Shown one piece after another: positions 9,555 to 18,395 of a DNA stretch of 64,000 nt (its first letter is position 1; every line of letters begins with the position of its first letter). Under the pieces are notes generated by a model. It saw nothing but the letters and a program-made list of their open reading frames with translations. It was not told the DNA's origin and searched no databases. Origin of the DNA: Dyella sp. ASV24 (GTDB taxonomy: Bacteria > Pseudomonadota > Gammaproteobacteria > Xanthomonadales > Rhodanobacteraceae); the NCBI RefSeq assembly GCF_016428905.1, contig NZ_JAELTQ010000008.1, forward strand, positions 18,639 to 82,638, written 5' to 3'. The position numbers and the translations under genes were made by a program.

Positions 9555-10348
9555 AGACGATTGCCATCCTGTCTCCGGTCGGCGGTGCGGGACGCACAAC
9601 GCTCACGGCGACGCTGGCCGGCCTGCTGATGGCGCGCAAGCATGCAGCGCTGGCGGTGGAATGCGATCCGCGCAATGTGCTCACGTTCTATTGCGGTTTG
9701 CGCACGCCGGCGCGAAAGGGGCTGGTCACGCATATCGTGTCGCAGACGGACGACTGGAGCGACGCTGCGCTGCAAACCGAAGACGGTGCGCTGTGGCTGC
9801 CATGGGGTGGCGCCCGAGGGGACGGCCGTGGGCCGGATGCCGAGTCTGCTGCGGCTATCGCCGCAGCCTTGCATGAGCAGCCGAACTGGCTACGCCATTT
9901 GCTCGCGCGCGTTGATCTGCCCGGGCACGGTGTAACGCTGATCGACACGCCGACCTGGCCATCGGTATACACCACGCAGGCGGTGAGTGCCGCTGACCTG
10001 GTGCTGGTGGTCTTGCCGCCACAGCCATTGGCCTGCGCCACGCTGCCACGCTTGCGCAGTGAACTGAAGGCGCTCGGCAAAGAAACCGTCTACGTGGCAA
10101 ACGCGGCCTCGCCGGCGTCGCAGCTGCATACCGATATCCTGACGCTGCTGCGTGACTCGCTGGGCGATGAGCTTTCCGTCTATCGCGTGCACGCTGACGC
10201 AGGCATTCCCGAGTCGCTGGCGCGCAACGAGAGCTTTGTACACGCGACACCGCATTCGCAGGCGGCGCACGACATGCAGGGTCTTGCCTCCTGGCTGTCG
10301 AGTTGGATCCATCGCGCTTACCAGCCGGTCGCAGGGAACAGGGCATGA
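9551..10348 (+). CDS. bcsQ: Cellulose biosynthesis MinD-like ATPase BcsQ
   Basis: BcsQ is a SIMIBI-class MinD/ParA-like NTPase that helps assemble or localise the synthase complex. The start chosen is the ATG overlapping the bcsF stop (ATGA), giving 265 residues, near the family norm of about 250. The P-loop near the N terminus reads SPVGGAGRTTLTATL: glycine-rich, but the lysines of the classical deviant Walker A are replaced. E. coli BcsQ also lacks them, so this supports the assignment. Walker A is followed by AVECDPRNVLTFYCG and by LIDTPTW (switch II/Walker B region). Frame also opens upstream, inside bcsF, but that extension has no MinD-like content. Its stop overlaps the bcsA start. Confidence 0.9.
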   Translation: MKTIAILSPVGGAGRTTLTATLAGLLMARKHAALAVECDPRNVLTFYCGLRTPARKGLVTHIVSQTDDWSDAALQTEDGALWLPWGGARGDGRGPDAESAAAIAAALHEQPNWLRHLLARVDLPGHGVTLIDTPTWPSVYTTQAVSAADLVLVVLPPQPLACATLPRLRSELKALGKETVYVANAASPASQLHTDILTLLRDSLGDELSVYRVHADAGIPESLARNESFVHATPHSQAAHDMQGLASWLSSWIHRAYQPVAGNRA

Positions 10349-12912
10349 ACCGGCCCGCGCCCGCATCCCTGATGTCGCGCTTGCGGCGCACGCTGGCGCA
10401 GCAACTGGGCGTCAACGCCGATGCGGATCGCAGCACGTGGTTGTTGCGGTTGGTGTTCCGGGCACCGCGTCCAGGGCATCGTGACTGGCCGGCGGTGTGG
10501 ACAGAACGTCTTGGGCGTCATTTGCGTTTCGAGCTGGCGATGGAACCGGGTGAGGGGGGCGGTGCATGGGTCAAGCGCTTGTTCTTCCGCCCGCGCCGCC
10601 GTCGCGTGCGGTTGGCGGCCAATCTGCGCAGCGCGCGACACTATCGTGGCGCTCATCGCGGCTCGATGCTGCTCGGACGTATCGGCCAATGGCTGGCACC
10701 GGTGCAGCGTGCCATGGGACGGGCGGGGCGTGCAGTGTCCTCGCGTCTACCGGTGGTGCCGTGGGCAAGCGTCGGCGACCGCGTGAACCGATGGTCTTCC
10801 GGGTTGGACCGCATTCCTTACCTCAAGCAGATAATCCTGCTGCTCGCCTTCCTGGTGGCGGTCGCGTTCTGGACCACGCCGTTGGCCATCGATGCCCAGT
10901 TCCGTCTGTTTATTCTGGTGTGCGCTGTGATGATCATTGCACGGCGCATTCCTGGGCGCTGGCCGACCATGCTGATGGTGTCGCTGTCGATTCTGATGAC
11001 CGGCCGCTACATGTGGTGGCGCATTACGCAGACGCTCAACTTTGCCACGCCGATCGAGGCAATCTTTGGCTATCTGCTGTTTGCCGCCGAGATCTACACC
11101 TGGATCGTATTGTTCTTTGGCTATATCCAGACCGCTTGGCCGTTGAATCGCCAGCCCAAGCCCTTGCCGGAAGATACGGATAGCTGGCCCACGGTAGATG
11201 TCTATATCCCCACCTACAACGAGCCACTGACGGTGGTGAGCCCCGCGGTGTTGGCCGCCAAGAGCATGGACTGGCCGAGCGACAAGCTTCGTGTCTATCT
11301 GCTGGACGACGGCAGCCGCGAAGAGTTCGCGCGCTTCGCCGATGCAGTGGGCGTAGGCTACCTCACGCGTGAGGAGCACCGTTTCGCCAAGGCCGGCAAC
11401 ATCAACCATGCACTGGCGATGACCAGCGGCGAATTCGTTGCCATCTTCGATTGCGATCACATTCCCACGCGCTCGTTCCTGCAGACGACGATGGGCGAGT
11501 TCCTTGCTGATCCCAAGTGCGCCATGGTGCAGACGCCGCACCATTTCTTCTCGCCTGACCCATTCGAGCGCAATTACGACACCTTCCTGCGTATTCCGAA
11601 CGAAGGCAGCCTGTTCTACGGTCTGATTCAGGACGGCAACGATTTCTGGAATGCCACGTTCTTCTGTGGATCTTGCGCGGTGATCCGTCGCGCGCCGCTG
11701 ATGGAAGTAGGGGGCATCGCCGTGGAAACCGTTACGGAGGATGCGCACACATCGCTCAAGATCCATCGCCGCGGCTATCGCACGGCGTACCTGCGCATCG
11801 TGCAGGCGGCAGGGCTTGCCACCGAAAGTCTGTCCGGCCATATCGGGCAGCGCATTCGCTGGGCGCGTGGCATGGCGCAGATCTTCCGCGTCGACAACCC
11901 ATGGTTTAAGAAAGGGCTCACGTTCTTCCAGCGCATTTGCTATAGCAATGCGATGCTGCACTTTTTCTACGGCATTCCGCGGTTGGTCTTCCTGTCCATG
12001 CCCTGCGCCTTCCTGTTCTTCGGGCTGCATGTGTTTGGTGCGGATGCCATTTCCGTGATGGCCTATGTGTTTCCGTACCTCTTTATTTCCGGCATGGCCA
12101 ATTCGCGCATCCAGGGCCAGTACCGCCATTCGTTCTGGGCCGAGGTCTACGAATCGGTGTTGGCCTGGTACACGGTGCTACCGACCACCATCGCCTTCAT
12201 CAACCCGAAGAAGGGCAAGTTCAACGTGACGGCCAAGGGCGGCCTGATTGAAAGTGAGTACCTGGATTGGGCAACGTCCAAACCCTATGTGTGGTTGCTG
12301 GCTATCAATCTTGCGGGGTTGGTCGCGGGTATCGTGCGCATCTTCACCGTGCAACGCGACGAACCGATCACCGTTCTGATGAACATGGTGTGGGCATTGT
12401 TCAACGTCGCCATGCTGGGCGCCGCGGTGGGTGTCGCCAAGGAGGCCAGGCAAGTGCGCGTGTCGCACCATGTGCCGTTGCGGGTGCCGGCCACCCTGGT
12501 GCTTGCTGACGGCAAGACTATCGCCTGCAGCACCGAAAACTATTCCACGGGCGGTCTGGGCATCGTGCTGCCTGAAGAGCTGAAACTGGAGCGAGGCGCC
12601 CCGCTCGGCGTGGCTTTGTCGCGCGGTGATATCGATTACTACTTCCCCGCGGTGGTGGCACGCAACAGTGGCCTCCATCTTGGCCTCAAGTTCGAGGAAT
12701 GGTCGTACGAAAAGGAGACCCAACTGATCCAGTGCACCTTCGGCCGTGCCGACGCCTGGGTGCGCTGGGAAGAGGAACTGGTTCCCGACGCGCCCTTGCG
12801 CAGTTTTGTCGAGGTGATCGAGATGGGTTACCAGGGTGTGTTGCGACTTTTCGATGCCTGCCTGGACGCCGCGGAAGCCGTCTTTGTACGGCGCCCGCGA
12901 CGGTCGGATTGA
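10345..12912 (+). CDS. bcsA: Cellulose synthase catalytic subunit BcsA
   Basis: BcsA is the inner-membrane family 2 glycosyltransferase that polymerises UDP-glucose into beta-1,4-glucan and secretes it through its own channel. The ATG at 10345 overlaps the bcsQ stop (ATGA), giving 855 residues. Catalytic motifs are complete: D321-D-G, D369-C-D371 (DxD), T464-E-D466 (catalytic base) and Q502-R-I-R-W506 (QxxRW). Transmembrane helices flank the GT domain. A C-terminal PilZ domain contains N732-Y-S-T-G-G737 (NxSxxG). The partner RxxxR motif reads R705-V-S-H-H709, so the second Arg is His. This may weaken c-di-GMP binding (inference). The roughly 150-residue N-terminal extension rich in Arg is usual for enterobacterial-type BcsA. 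Confidence 0.95.
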   Translation: MNRPAPASLMSRLRRTLAQQLGVNADADRSTWLLRLVFRAPRPGHRDWPAVWTERLGRHLRFELAMEPGEGGGAWVKRLFFRPRRRRVRLAANLRSARHYRGAHRGSMLLGRIGQWLAPVQRAMGRAGRAVSSRLPVVPWASVGDRVNRWSSGLDRIPYLKQIILLLAFLVAVAFWTTPLAIDAQFRLFILVCAVMIIARRIPGRWPTMLMVSLSILMTGRYMWWRITQTLNFATPIEAIFGYLLFAAEIYTWIVLFFGYIQTAWPLNRQPKPLPEDTDSWPTVDVYIPTYNEPLTVVSPAVLAAKSMDWPSDKLRVYLLDDGSREEFARFADAVGVGYLTREEHRFAKAGNINHALAMTSGEFVAIFDCDHIPTRSFLQTTMGEFLADPKCAMVQTPHHFFSPDPFERNYDTFLRIPNEGSLFYGLIQDGNDFWNATFFCGSCAVIRRAPLMEVGGIAVETVTEDAHTSLKIHRRGYRTAYLRIVQAAGLATESLSGHIGQRIRWARGMAQIFRVDNPWFKKGLTFFQRICYSNAMLHFFYGIPRLVFLSMPCAFLFFGLHVFGADAISVMAYVFPYLFISGMANSRIQGQYRHSFWAEVYESVLAWYTVLPTTIAFINPKKGKFNVTAKGGLIESEYLDWATSKPYVWLLAINLAGLVAGIVRIFTVQRDEPITVLMNMVWALFNVAMLGAAVGVAKEARQVRVSHHVPLRVPATLVLADGKTIACSTENYSTGGLGIVLPEELKLERGAPLGVALSRGDIDYYFPAVVARNSGLHLGLKFEEWSYEKETQLIQCTFGRADAWVRWEEELVPDAPLRSFVEVIEMGYQGVLRLFDACLDAAEAVFVRRPRRSD

Positions 12913-12923
12913 TGGGGTAACGC

Positions 12924-14510
12924 ATGGGATTCTGGAATCTCTATTTCATCGCGAAGCTTTACCTGGCCGCGAAGGGCAGCATCCAGCCGATCTGGTGGCT
13001 CAACCTGCTGTTTGCGCTGGCGCTGCTGGTGCCTCTCCATAAGCGTTGGCAGCGCGTGGTGAAGCAGGTCGCGGCGGTGTTGCTCGGGGCGGCGCTGCTC
13101 TACCACGAGAGCGACCTGCCCCCGTTTGGCTACGTGCTCAGGCAGATTCCTGCGCTGGCGTCGTTCTCGCCGACCTATCTGATGGAGCTGGCCCGTCGCG
13201 TATTCACGCCGGCGATGGTCTACATCCCGATCTTTGTCATCGTGGTTTACGCGGTCGTCAACCGATGGGTACGTGTCACCACGTTTGTGCTGCTGGCATT
13301 GATCATCTTTCCGTTGTGGCAGGGCATGGACACGCTGATCGCCAAGTCGAGCCAGGCCGGGAGCTACGCTGCGGCAAATCCGCGTGCCGATGCGAACGCC
13401 GCCAATGCAGGAACTACGGGAGCTACCGGAAGCTATGACGAGCAGCTGGCTGCTTTCCATCACACAGAGAAAAGCCGCCGCGTGGCGTTCTTTCCGCCGG
13501 ACAAGGATCCAGGTTCGCAATTCGACATCATCGTCATCCACATCTGTTCGCTGTCGTGGGACGACCTGGACGTCGTCAACATGCGTGACAATCCGTTGTT
13601 CGGCAAGTTTGACTATGTGTTCAAGAACTTCAGCAGCGCAGCCAGCTACAGCGGCCCGGCGGCGATCCGTTTGCTGCGCGCATCGTGCGGACAAGAGAGC
13701 CATCAGGAGCTCTACAGCGCGGTGCCGCAGGAGTGTCACGTGTTCGCGGATCTGGCCGCCGCCGGTTACGACGTACAGTTCATGATGAACCATAACGGCC
13801 GCTTCGATGATTTTGTCGGCACCATCCAGCGTGACATCGGCATTCCTGGCCTGCAGCCGCAATCGACCGATGGCCTGCCACCGTTTATGCGTGAGTTCGA
13901 TGGTTCCCAGTTAGTCAACGATTACGACGCGCTGGCGCGCTGGTATCAGGGTGTCGCGGCCAAGGACGGGCGACCGGTAGCGCTGTACTACAACACGGTG
14001 TCGATGCACGACGGCAATCGTCTGCCCAACAACAACATGACCAGCCTGCAGTCGTATCCCATCCGGTTGACCCGGTTGCTGGGCGATATCGACCGGCTCA
14101 CCGAGGTGATCGAGCACTCGGGCCGTAAGGCCATGATCGTCTTCGTGCCCGAACATGGTGCCGCGCTGCGCGGTGACGCGGGGCAGATCTCCGGCCTGCG
14201 CGAAATCCCCACGCCACGCATCATCAACGTTCCGGTAGGCGTGAAGCTGGTGGGGCTGCCATCGGGCAAAGCGCCCGCGGGTCACACCATTTCCATCGAC
14301 ACGCCCTCCAGCTATCTAGCCCTTGCCCAGTTGATGTCCAACCTTGTGGCCAACAGCCCGTTCAAGACCGACGCGCCCGCGCTGGACCAGTATGCGCATG
14401 ATCTGCCACAGACCCGTCTGGTCGGCGAGAACGAGAACACGGTGACCCTGAGTACTGCCAACGGCTATGTGATCCACACGCCGGATGGCGTCTGGATGGA
14501 GGGGAAGTAA
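12924..14510 (+). CDS. bcsG: Cellulose phosphoethanolamine transferase BcsG
   Basis: BcsG is a zinc-dependent inner-membrane enzyme of the alkaline phosphatase superfamily that moves phosphoethanolamine from phosphatidylethanolamine onto cellulose in the periplasm. The 528 residues start with four or five transmembrane helices (to about 145), followed by the periplasmic catalytic domain. Zinc/active-site features seen: Cys208 in HICSLSW, the Ser-bearing segment SYSGPAAIRLLRASCGQ (Ser243 is the likely nucleophile), and E410-H411 in VPEHGAAL. Its presence predicts phosphoethanolamine-modified cellulose. It lies 11 bases after bcsA and its TAA shares a base with the ATG of the next gene (TAATG). 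Confidence 0.92.
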   Translation: MGFWNLYFIAKLYLAAKGSIQPIWWLNLLFALALLVPLHKRWQRVVKQVAAVLLGAALLYHESDLPPFGYVLRQIPALASFSPTYLMELARRVFTPAMVYIPIFVIVVYAVVNRWVRVTTFVLLALIIFPLWQGMDTLIAKSSQAGSYAAANPRADANAANAGTTGATGSYDEQLAAFHHTEKSRRVAFFPPDKDPGSQFDIIVIHICSLSWDDLDVVNMRDNPLFGKFDYVFKNFSSAASYSGPAAIRLLRASCGQESHQELYSAVPQECHVFADLAAAGYDVQFMMNHNGRFDDFVGTIQRDIGIPGLQPQSTDGLPPFMREFDGSQLVNDYDALARWYQGVAAKDGRPVALYYNTVSMHDGNRLPNNNMTSLQSYPIRLTRLLGDIDRLTEVIEHSGRKAMIVFVPEHGAALRGDAGQISGLREIPTPRIINVPVGVKLVGLPSGKAPAGHTISIDTPSSYLALAQLMSNLVANSPFKTDAPALDQYAHDLPQTRLVGENENTVTLSTANGYVIHTPDGVWMEGK

Positions 14511-14704
14511 TGGCCACACCACGTGATCCGAAAGAGCGGATGGTTCCCAGCGATATCGAAACCTATGCGCGATACGTTGAAGGCATGGATGCCGCACGCT
14601 ACTTCGACAGCCAGTTGAAGGAGGTGCGCGAGGCGGCGCGCAAGCGCTGGCCGTTGCTTGCCGATGTGTTGTATCCGGAGGATGCCGGCTCGGCGCCTCG
14701 GTAG
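14510..14704 (+). CDS. bcsR: BcsR-like cellulose biosynthesis small protein
   Basis: A 64-residue soluble protein starting in a TAATG overlap with bcsG. Its C-terminal part, REAARKRWPLLADVLYPED, resembles the conserved KRWPLLAEF ending of E. coli BcsR (YhjR, 62 residues). BcsR pairs with BcsQ and regulates BcsA-complex assembly. Here it sits at the 3' end of the operon instead of leading it. The match rests on one short motif, the size and the operon context, so the symbol is likely but not certain. Confidence 0.72.
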   Translation: MATPRDPKERMVPSDIETYARYVEGMDAARYFDSQLKEVREAARKRWPLLADVLYPEDAGSAPR

Positions 14705-14708
14705 CTGT

Positions 14709-16472
14709 TTAGGCTGGCGGGGCGGTTTCCACGCGGTTGCGGCCGCTTTCCTTGGCACGGTAGAGCAGGGCATCGGCTTCGCGCAGTAGCAATTCGACAT
14801 CAATCGGGTTGCCATCATCCTGTCGGGCAAACGCCACGCCGATGCTGACGGTGAAACCAAAACTCTGGCCGTCGGCAGTCACTGTTGTTTCATTGTGCAG
14901 GCGAAGGCGTAGTCGTTCGGCCAGCGCTTGTGCCTGCTGTGACTCCTTCACGCGCGACAACACTACAAACTCCTCGCCACCGAAACGGGCAACGATGTCG
15001 TCGGCGCGTACGGTTTCACGACAGACACTGGCCATCAGCACCAGCGCTTTGTCGCCGCTGTCGTGGCCATAAGTGTCGTTGATGCGCTTGAAATGGTCGA
15101 TATCCATCAGCATCAATGCCACCACCGGGTCGTTGCTGCGTTCGTCGGCCAGCAACACGTTGGACCGGCTCTCGAAAGCGCGTCGGTTGAGCAGGCCGGT
15201 CAGCGTATCCGTCTCGGCCATGGTTTTCAGTTCGCTGATCAGGCGTTTGCGTTCCTTCTCCAACGTGAGGCGTCTGGCGTCGTTTTCCTTGAGTACGCGC
15301 AAGGCGCTGAACAACTCGCGCACTTCGCCGCCGTACTGCTTGCGAGGCAGCGATACCGAGGGATTGCCCGAAGCAATGGCGAGGATGACGCGCCGTGCCT
15401 CCACGAAGGGCCGGATGATCCGCTCACGGAATCGCCAGATCATCAGCAGCAACAGGCCGGTGAGCAGTGCTGCGAAAATACCCGAGGCGACCAGATAGAT
15501 AAGGTGCCATCGCAGGCTGTCGCGAATAGTGCTCTGCGTGAGTGCCAAGGCATCGTCGCGGAAGCGATTGATGGGGATGATCAAGGGACCGTATCGCTCA
15601 GAAACCCTCAGGGGGAGCTCGTCCGGACCGGAAGGGCTTTGCGCCGACTGCCGCAGATGATCGATCAGGGTGAGCGCATCACCGAAGTAACGTTTGTCGA
15701 TGTCCGCGTAGTCCGATCGCAACAGCGCGGGAAGAACGCGGATGCTGGGTTCCATCAACAGCCGTAGCTGATCGATCTTGCCTAGCGTGCGTGCAATATC
15801 GAACGTTTCCTGCTCGGTAAGCGTGCGGCGCGACATCAGGGCCGGAGCGAACTGTGACACGAGCATGCCCGCGTGCTCGCGCAGCAGTGCGGAGAGTCGT
15901 GCGACGAGCAGATAGCTCTGCACATCCGCGTTCTCGCGGATGACCCCCATCGCGCCGGTTTCGGCCATGGAGGACAGTTGCGGAATCGTGTCGGCCAGGT
16001 GGGCGAACCCGTCCAGCGTGGCGGTGTCCGTGCGCTCGTCCCGTGGCATGCCGCGCAAGGCGTCGAGATGCTGCCGCGCCTCCGTCAGCTGGTTTCGCGC
16101 GCGTTCCCACTGGGGCACCAGTGACGCGCAATGCCTGCAATCAGGATCGCGCAAGGCGGCGCCCAGCTTGTTCAATCGCGCGTCCGTGTCTTGCCGCGCG
16201 GCCACCATCGCGTGGAGTTGTTCCGCAGTCGGTGGGCTCTCCGCGACCAGTACTGCAAAGGTGGGGCGTCGCTCGCTGGATACATCGGCCATGGCGCGCA
16301 GCGCTGCCTGCACGGCGATGAACTCCTTCTCCGCCTCGTAGGCGTCCCAGTAGCCGCGCCATTGCGTGGCGAACAGCCACAGCACAAGCCCGACCACCAC
16401 CAGATACAGGGTGGTGACGATATAGCGGAACCGCCGGTTGATCGATTCGCCAGATGGCACGGTGGATGGCAT
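14709..16472 (-). CDS. Membrane-anchored diguanylate cyclase (GGDEF)
   Basis: This enzyme makes c-di-GMP from two GTP. The 587 residues comprise a transmembrane helix (about 15-37, VTTLYLVVVGLVLWLFATQW), a periplasmic helical sensor region (about 40-300), a second helix (LIYLVASGIFAALLTGLLLL) and a HAMP-like/coiled linker. A C-terminal GGDEF domain follows. The active-site loop is intact as FGGEEF (about residue 497). The inhibitory site RxxD is present as RADD five residues before it, so product feedback is expected. The substrate segment DIDHFKRINDTYGHDSGDK is conserved. It converges on the bcs operon with a four-base gap, which suggests (inference) that it helps activate cellulose synthesis. 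The signal sensed is unknown. Confidence 0.9.
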   Translation of the reverse strand: MPSTVPSGESINRRFRYIVTTLYLVVVGLVLWLFATQWRGYWDAYEAEKEFIAVQAALRAMADVSSERRPTFAVLVAESPPTAEQLHAMVAARQDTDARLNKLGAALRDPDCRHCASLVPQWERARNQLTEARQHLDALRGMPRDERTDTATLDGFAHLADTIPQLSSMAETGAMGVIRENADVQSYLLVARLSALLREHAGMLVSQFAPALMSRRTLTEQETFDIARTLGKIDQLRLLMEPSIRVLPALLRSDYADIDKRYFGDALTLIDHLRQSAQSPSGPDELPLRVSERYGPLIIPINRFRDDALALTQSTIRDSLRWHLIYLVASGIFAALLTGLLLLMIWRFRERIIRPFVEARRVILAIASGNPSVSLPRKQYGGEVRELFSALRVLKENDARRLTLEKERKRLISELKTMAETDTLTGLLNRRAFESRSNVLLADERSNDPVVALMLMDIDHFKRINDTYGHDSGDKALVLMASVCRETVRADDIVARFGGEEFVVLSRVKESQQAQALAERLRLRLHNETTVTADGQSFGFTVSIGVAFARQDDGNPIDVELLLREADALLYRAKESGRNRVETAPPA

Positions 16473-16732
16473 GCGCGCGCGTCGTTCCCGGGAAGCAAGT
16501 GGCTCGTGGGAGAGGACGATCGCAGCGCCGGCTCCCTGCGCGTCAGGGCGGGCCCGATGGACTCAGGTGGCCGCCCCGGCGTGTCTTCCCCCTGTTACGG
16601 TGCACAGTCTCGGCGGCAGCCCGTGATGGCTTCGTGGGCAATCGCAGAGCCGTGTTCAGGCTCTTCGGACGGTCCAGGATTACATTGACGGAACACCCTG
16701 AACTCGTGCCATCCACCGCTGTGCCAGGTGAC

Positions 16733-17074
16733 ATGAAACGACGCACCCGCAAACGCATCATCCGTACCGTGATCACCTGCCTCGTGGTGGGTACGCTTGC
16801 GGTGTTGGCTTCCTGGCACCGCTGGCAGGACCCGGTGGATGGCAGGGCTGCCGTGGCGATCGCGATGCATGACCGGCAAGTGGCCTCCTGCCAACAACAG
16901 ATCCTGGCCAAGCTACAGGGGCAGCGGGTGGACGCGTGGCGCCTGGTGGACGAGCAGGGCGGCGCGCAGGGTAGGGAGTTCACCTTTGCCGCCAACTTCA
17001 ACGAACAGCGCACTCTGTATCACTGCATCGTGGACGCGTCTGCTGCAGTCACCGAGGTGGATGGCCCGGAGTGA
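16733..17074 (+). CDS. Hypothetical protein with one membrane anchor
   Basis: Reading from the ATG at 16733 gives 113 residues: a basic start (MKRRTRKRIIRT), one transmembrane helix (VITCLVVGTLAVLASWH) and a probably periplasmic domain of about 80 residues. The domain has two cysteines (VASCQQQI and LYHCIVD) that could form a disulfide. The frame is open further upstream, but that part is arginine-rich and unlike a protein start. It is divergent from the diguanylate cyclase. I recognise no family. Confidence 0.55.
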   Translation: MKRRTRKRIIRTVITCLVVGTLAVLASWHRWQDPVDGRAAVAIAMHDRQVASCQQQILAKLQGQRVDAWRLVDEQGGAQGREFTFAANFNEQRTLYHCIVDASAAVTEVDGPE

Positions 17075-17198
17075 GTGTTCCGATGGCCCCCGTGACGGAT
17101 CAGATAGCAGGCCTCGGGGTGGCGCATGTGTTGCTCGCCATGTATGCGCCATATCCTTCCGCTAGCCTCGGTCAGTGGATAGTCGCGGGGAAGCATCG

Positions 17199-17495
17199 AT
17201 GAATCTCAATATCGAACGGACGTCCCCCTCGTTGCGCTGGAACGGTGCCATGCCGTTGTTGATGTCGTTTGTCGTGATAGGGATGATCGTGGCCGACCTG
17301 CTTAGGCATGGTTTTCACGCGCCCCACCACGACGAGGGCACGGCCGACCATATCGCCATCCTCCTTATGTTCGGGCAGCTACCCATCATGGCGAGTCTGG
17401 CGTTGTCTGGCTGGCGGGAATGGCCGCGAACACGTCCCGTGCTGACCTTGCAGGTAGCGTTGTGGGGGCTGACCTATGCGTTGTCCTTCCTGTAG
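17199..17495 (+). CDS. Small hypothetical membrane protein
   Basis: A 98-residue protein with three hydrophobic segments (MPLLMSFVVIGMIVADLL, IAILLMFGQLPIMASLALSG and LTLQVALWGLTYALSFL), so most likely an inner-membrane protein. The ATG at 17199 follows a GGGGAAG ribosome binding site. A His-rich loop (HGFHAPHHDEG) lies between helices 1 and 2 and could bind metal, but this is speculation. It converges with the next gene 22 bases away. Family not recognised. Confidence 0.6.
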   Translation: MNLNIERTSPSLRWNGAMPLLMSFVVIGMIVADLLRHGFHAPHHDEGTADHIAILLMFGQLPIMASLALSGWREWPRTRPVLTLQVALWGLTYALSFL

Positions 17496-17517
17496 GGACG
17501 ACGCCTGTCCAGACGCT

Positions 17518-18285
17518 TCATGTATGCGGCAGAGACGCCAGCAGCGCGTGCAGGTTCTGCGGAACGACGCGAATAAGGCCGCCGCGCGGACTGTCGATAT
17601 CGGCGATGAGCATGAAGGACACCGCCACCACCAGCGGCAGGACCAGCAGCAGTCCTCGTTGTGAGCCCGCCTTGCGCGATCCCATACCCACCAGCAGGTT
17701 GCTGCCGAGCGCCACCACCATCATCAGCAACCAAGCGGCAGCCGGTATGCGATTCCACCAGGACGCCTGCGTATAGCCTTCTGAATTCAGCACGTCGTTC
17801 ATGCCCGCCACGACCAAGGCGGTGATCGGATTGGGTTGCTGACCGGCGGGGGCCGCCATCCCTGCCCATAGGCTGGCCTGCAGCGCGTTCTTGCGTGCGG
17901 TGACAGCCGGTAGCTGGCTGCGGTCCGTGGTTTCGTAGAAGACGATGCGCTGCTCCAGATAGCTGACCAGCAACGGTCGCAGTTTGGTCGCGTCCTCAGG
18001 CGGCAGCAGATCCAGACGGACGTACTCCGTGCCGATGGCGTTCGCTTCGGCTTCTTCGTAATTCTTGCGCTGGTCGTAGCGGCTGATGGCCATGGAAAAG
18101 CTGAAGCCGATGATCAGGCCAAGCAAAGTCAGCGTGGCACCTTGCACGACGCCGAACGTATCGGCAGCAGCTTCCTTTTCCGAAGAACCTCGGCTTGCCC
18201 ACCACGCGCCGACGCGCTCGGCAATCCACATGCCCACCAACGACAGGACGAACACCACCAGCGGATGATTGAGGGTAAAGCTCAT
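17518..18285 (-). CDS. DUF4239-like (bestrophin-like) membrane protein
   Basis: A 255-residue protein starting at the ATG at 18285, with GGGG upstream on the coding strand. The layout is helix (LVVFVLSLVGMWIAERVG), a second helix after GVVQGATLTLLGLIIGFSFSMAISRYDQRKNYEEAEANAIGT, a soluble alpha-helical middle, and a pair of C-terminal helices (AAWLLMMVVALGSNLLVG and LLLVLPLVVAVSFMLIADID). The segment LIIGFSFSMAISRYDQR...EAEANAIGT is the kind of block seen in DUF4239 proteins, proposed to be bestrophin-related channels. Function is unknown. The frame is open upstream to 18396, but that leader has no protein-like features. Confidence 0.7.
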   Translation of the reverse strand: MSFTLNHPLVVFVLSLVGMWIAERVGAWWASRGSSEKEAAADTFGVVQGATLTLLGLIIGFSFSMAISRYDQRKNYEEAEANAIGTEYVRLDLLPPEDATKLRPLLVSYLEQRIVFYETTDRSQLPAVTARKNALQASLWAGMAAPAGQQPNPITALVVAGMNDVLNSEGYTQASWWNRIPAAAWLLMMVVALGSNLLVGMGSRKAGSQRGLLLVLPLVVAVSFMLIADIDSPRGGLIRVVPQNLHALLASLPHT

Positions 18286-18395
18286 GCAGGAGCCCCTTTG
18301 GCGAATGGCGACAGGCGTCACGCGGCGGTCACAGTGAACGGACACTTGCGAAGTGAAAGTGAAGGGACGGTGGTGTCCGGCTAGCCCGCATTCCA

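Noticed and set aside
16454..16732. Longer start for the hypothetical gene at 16733
   Set aside because: The extra 93 codons are Arg/Pro/Gly-rich and overlap the diguanylate cyclase start region; the ATG at 16733 begins a normal membrane anchor.
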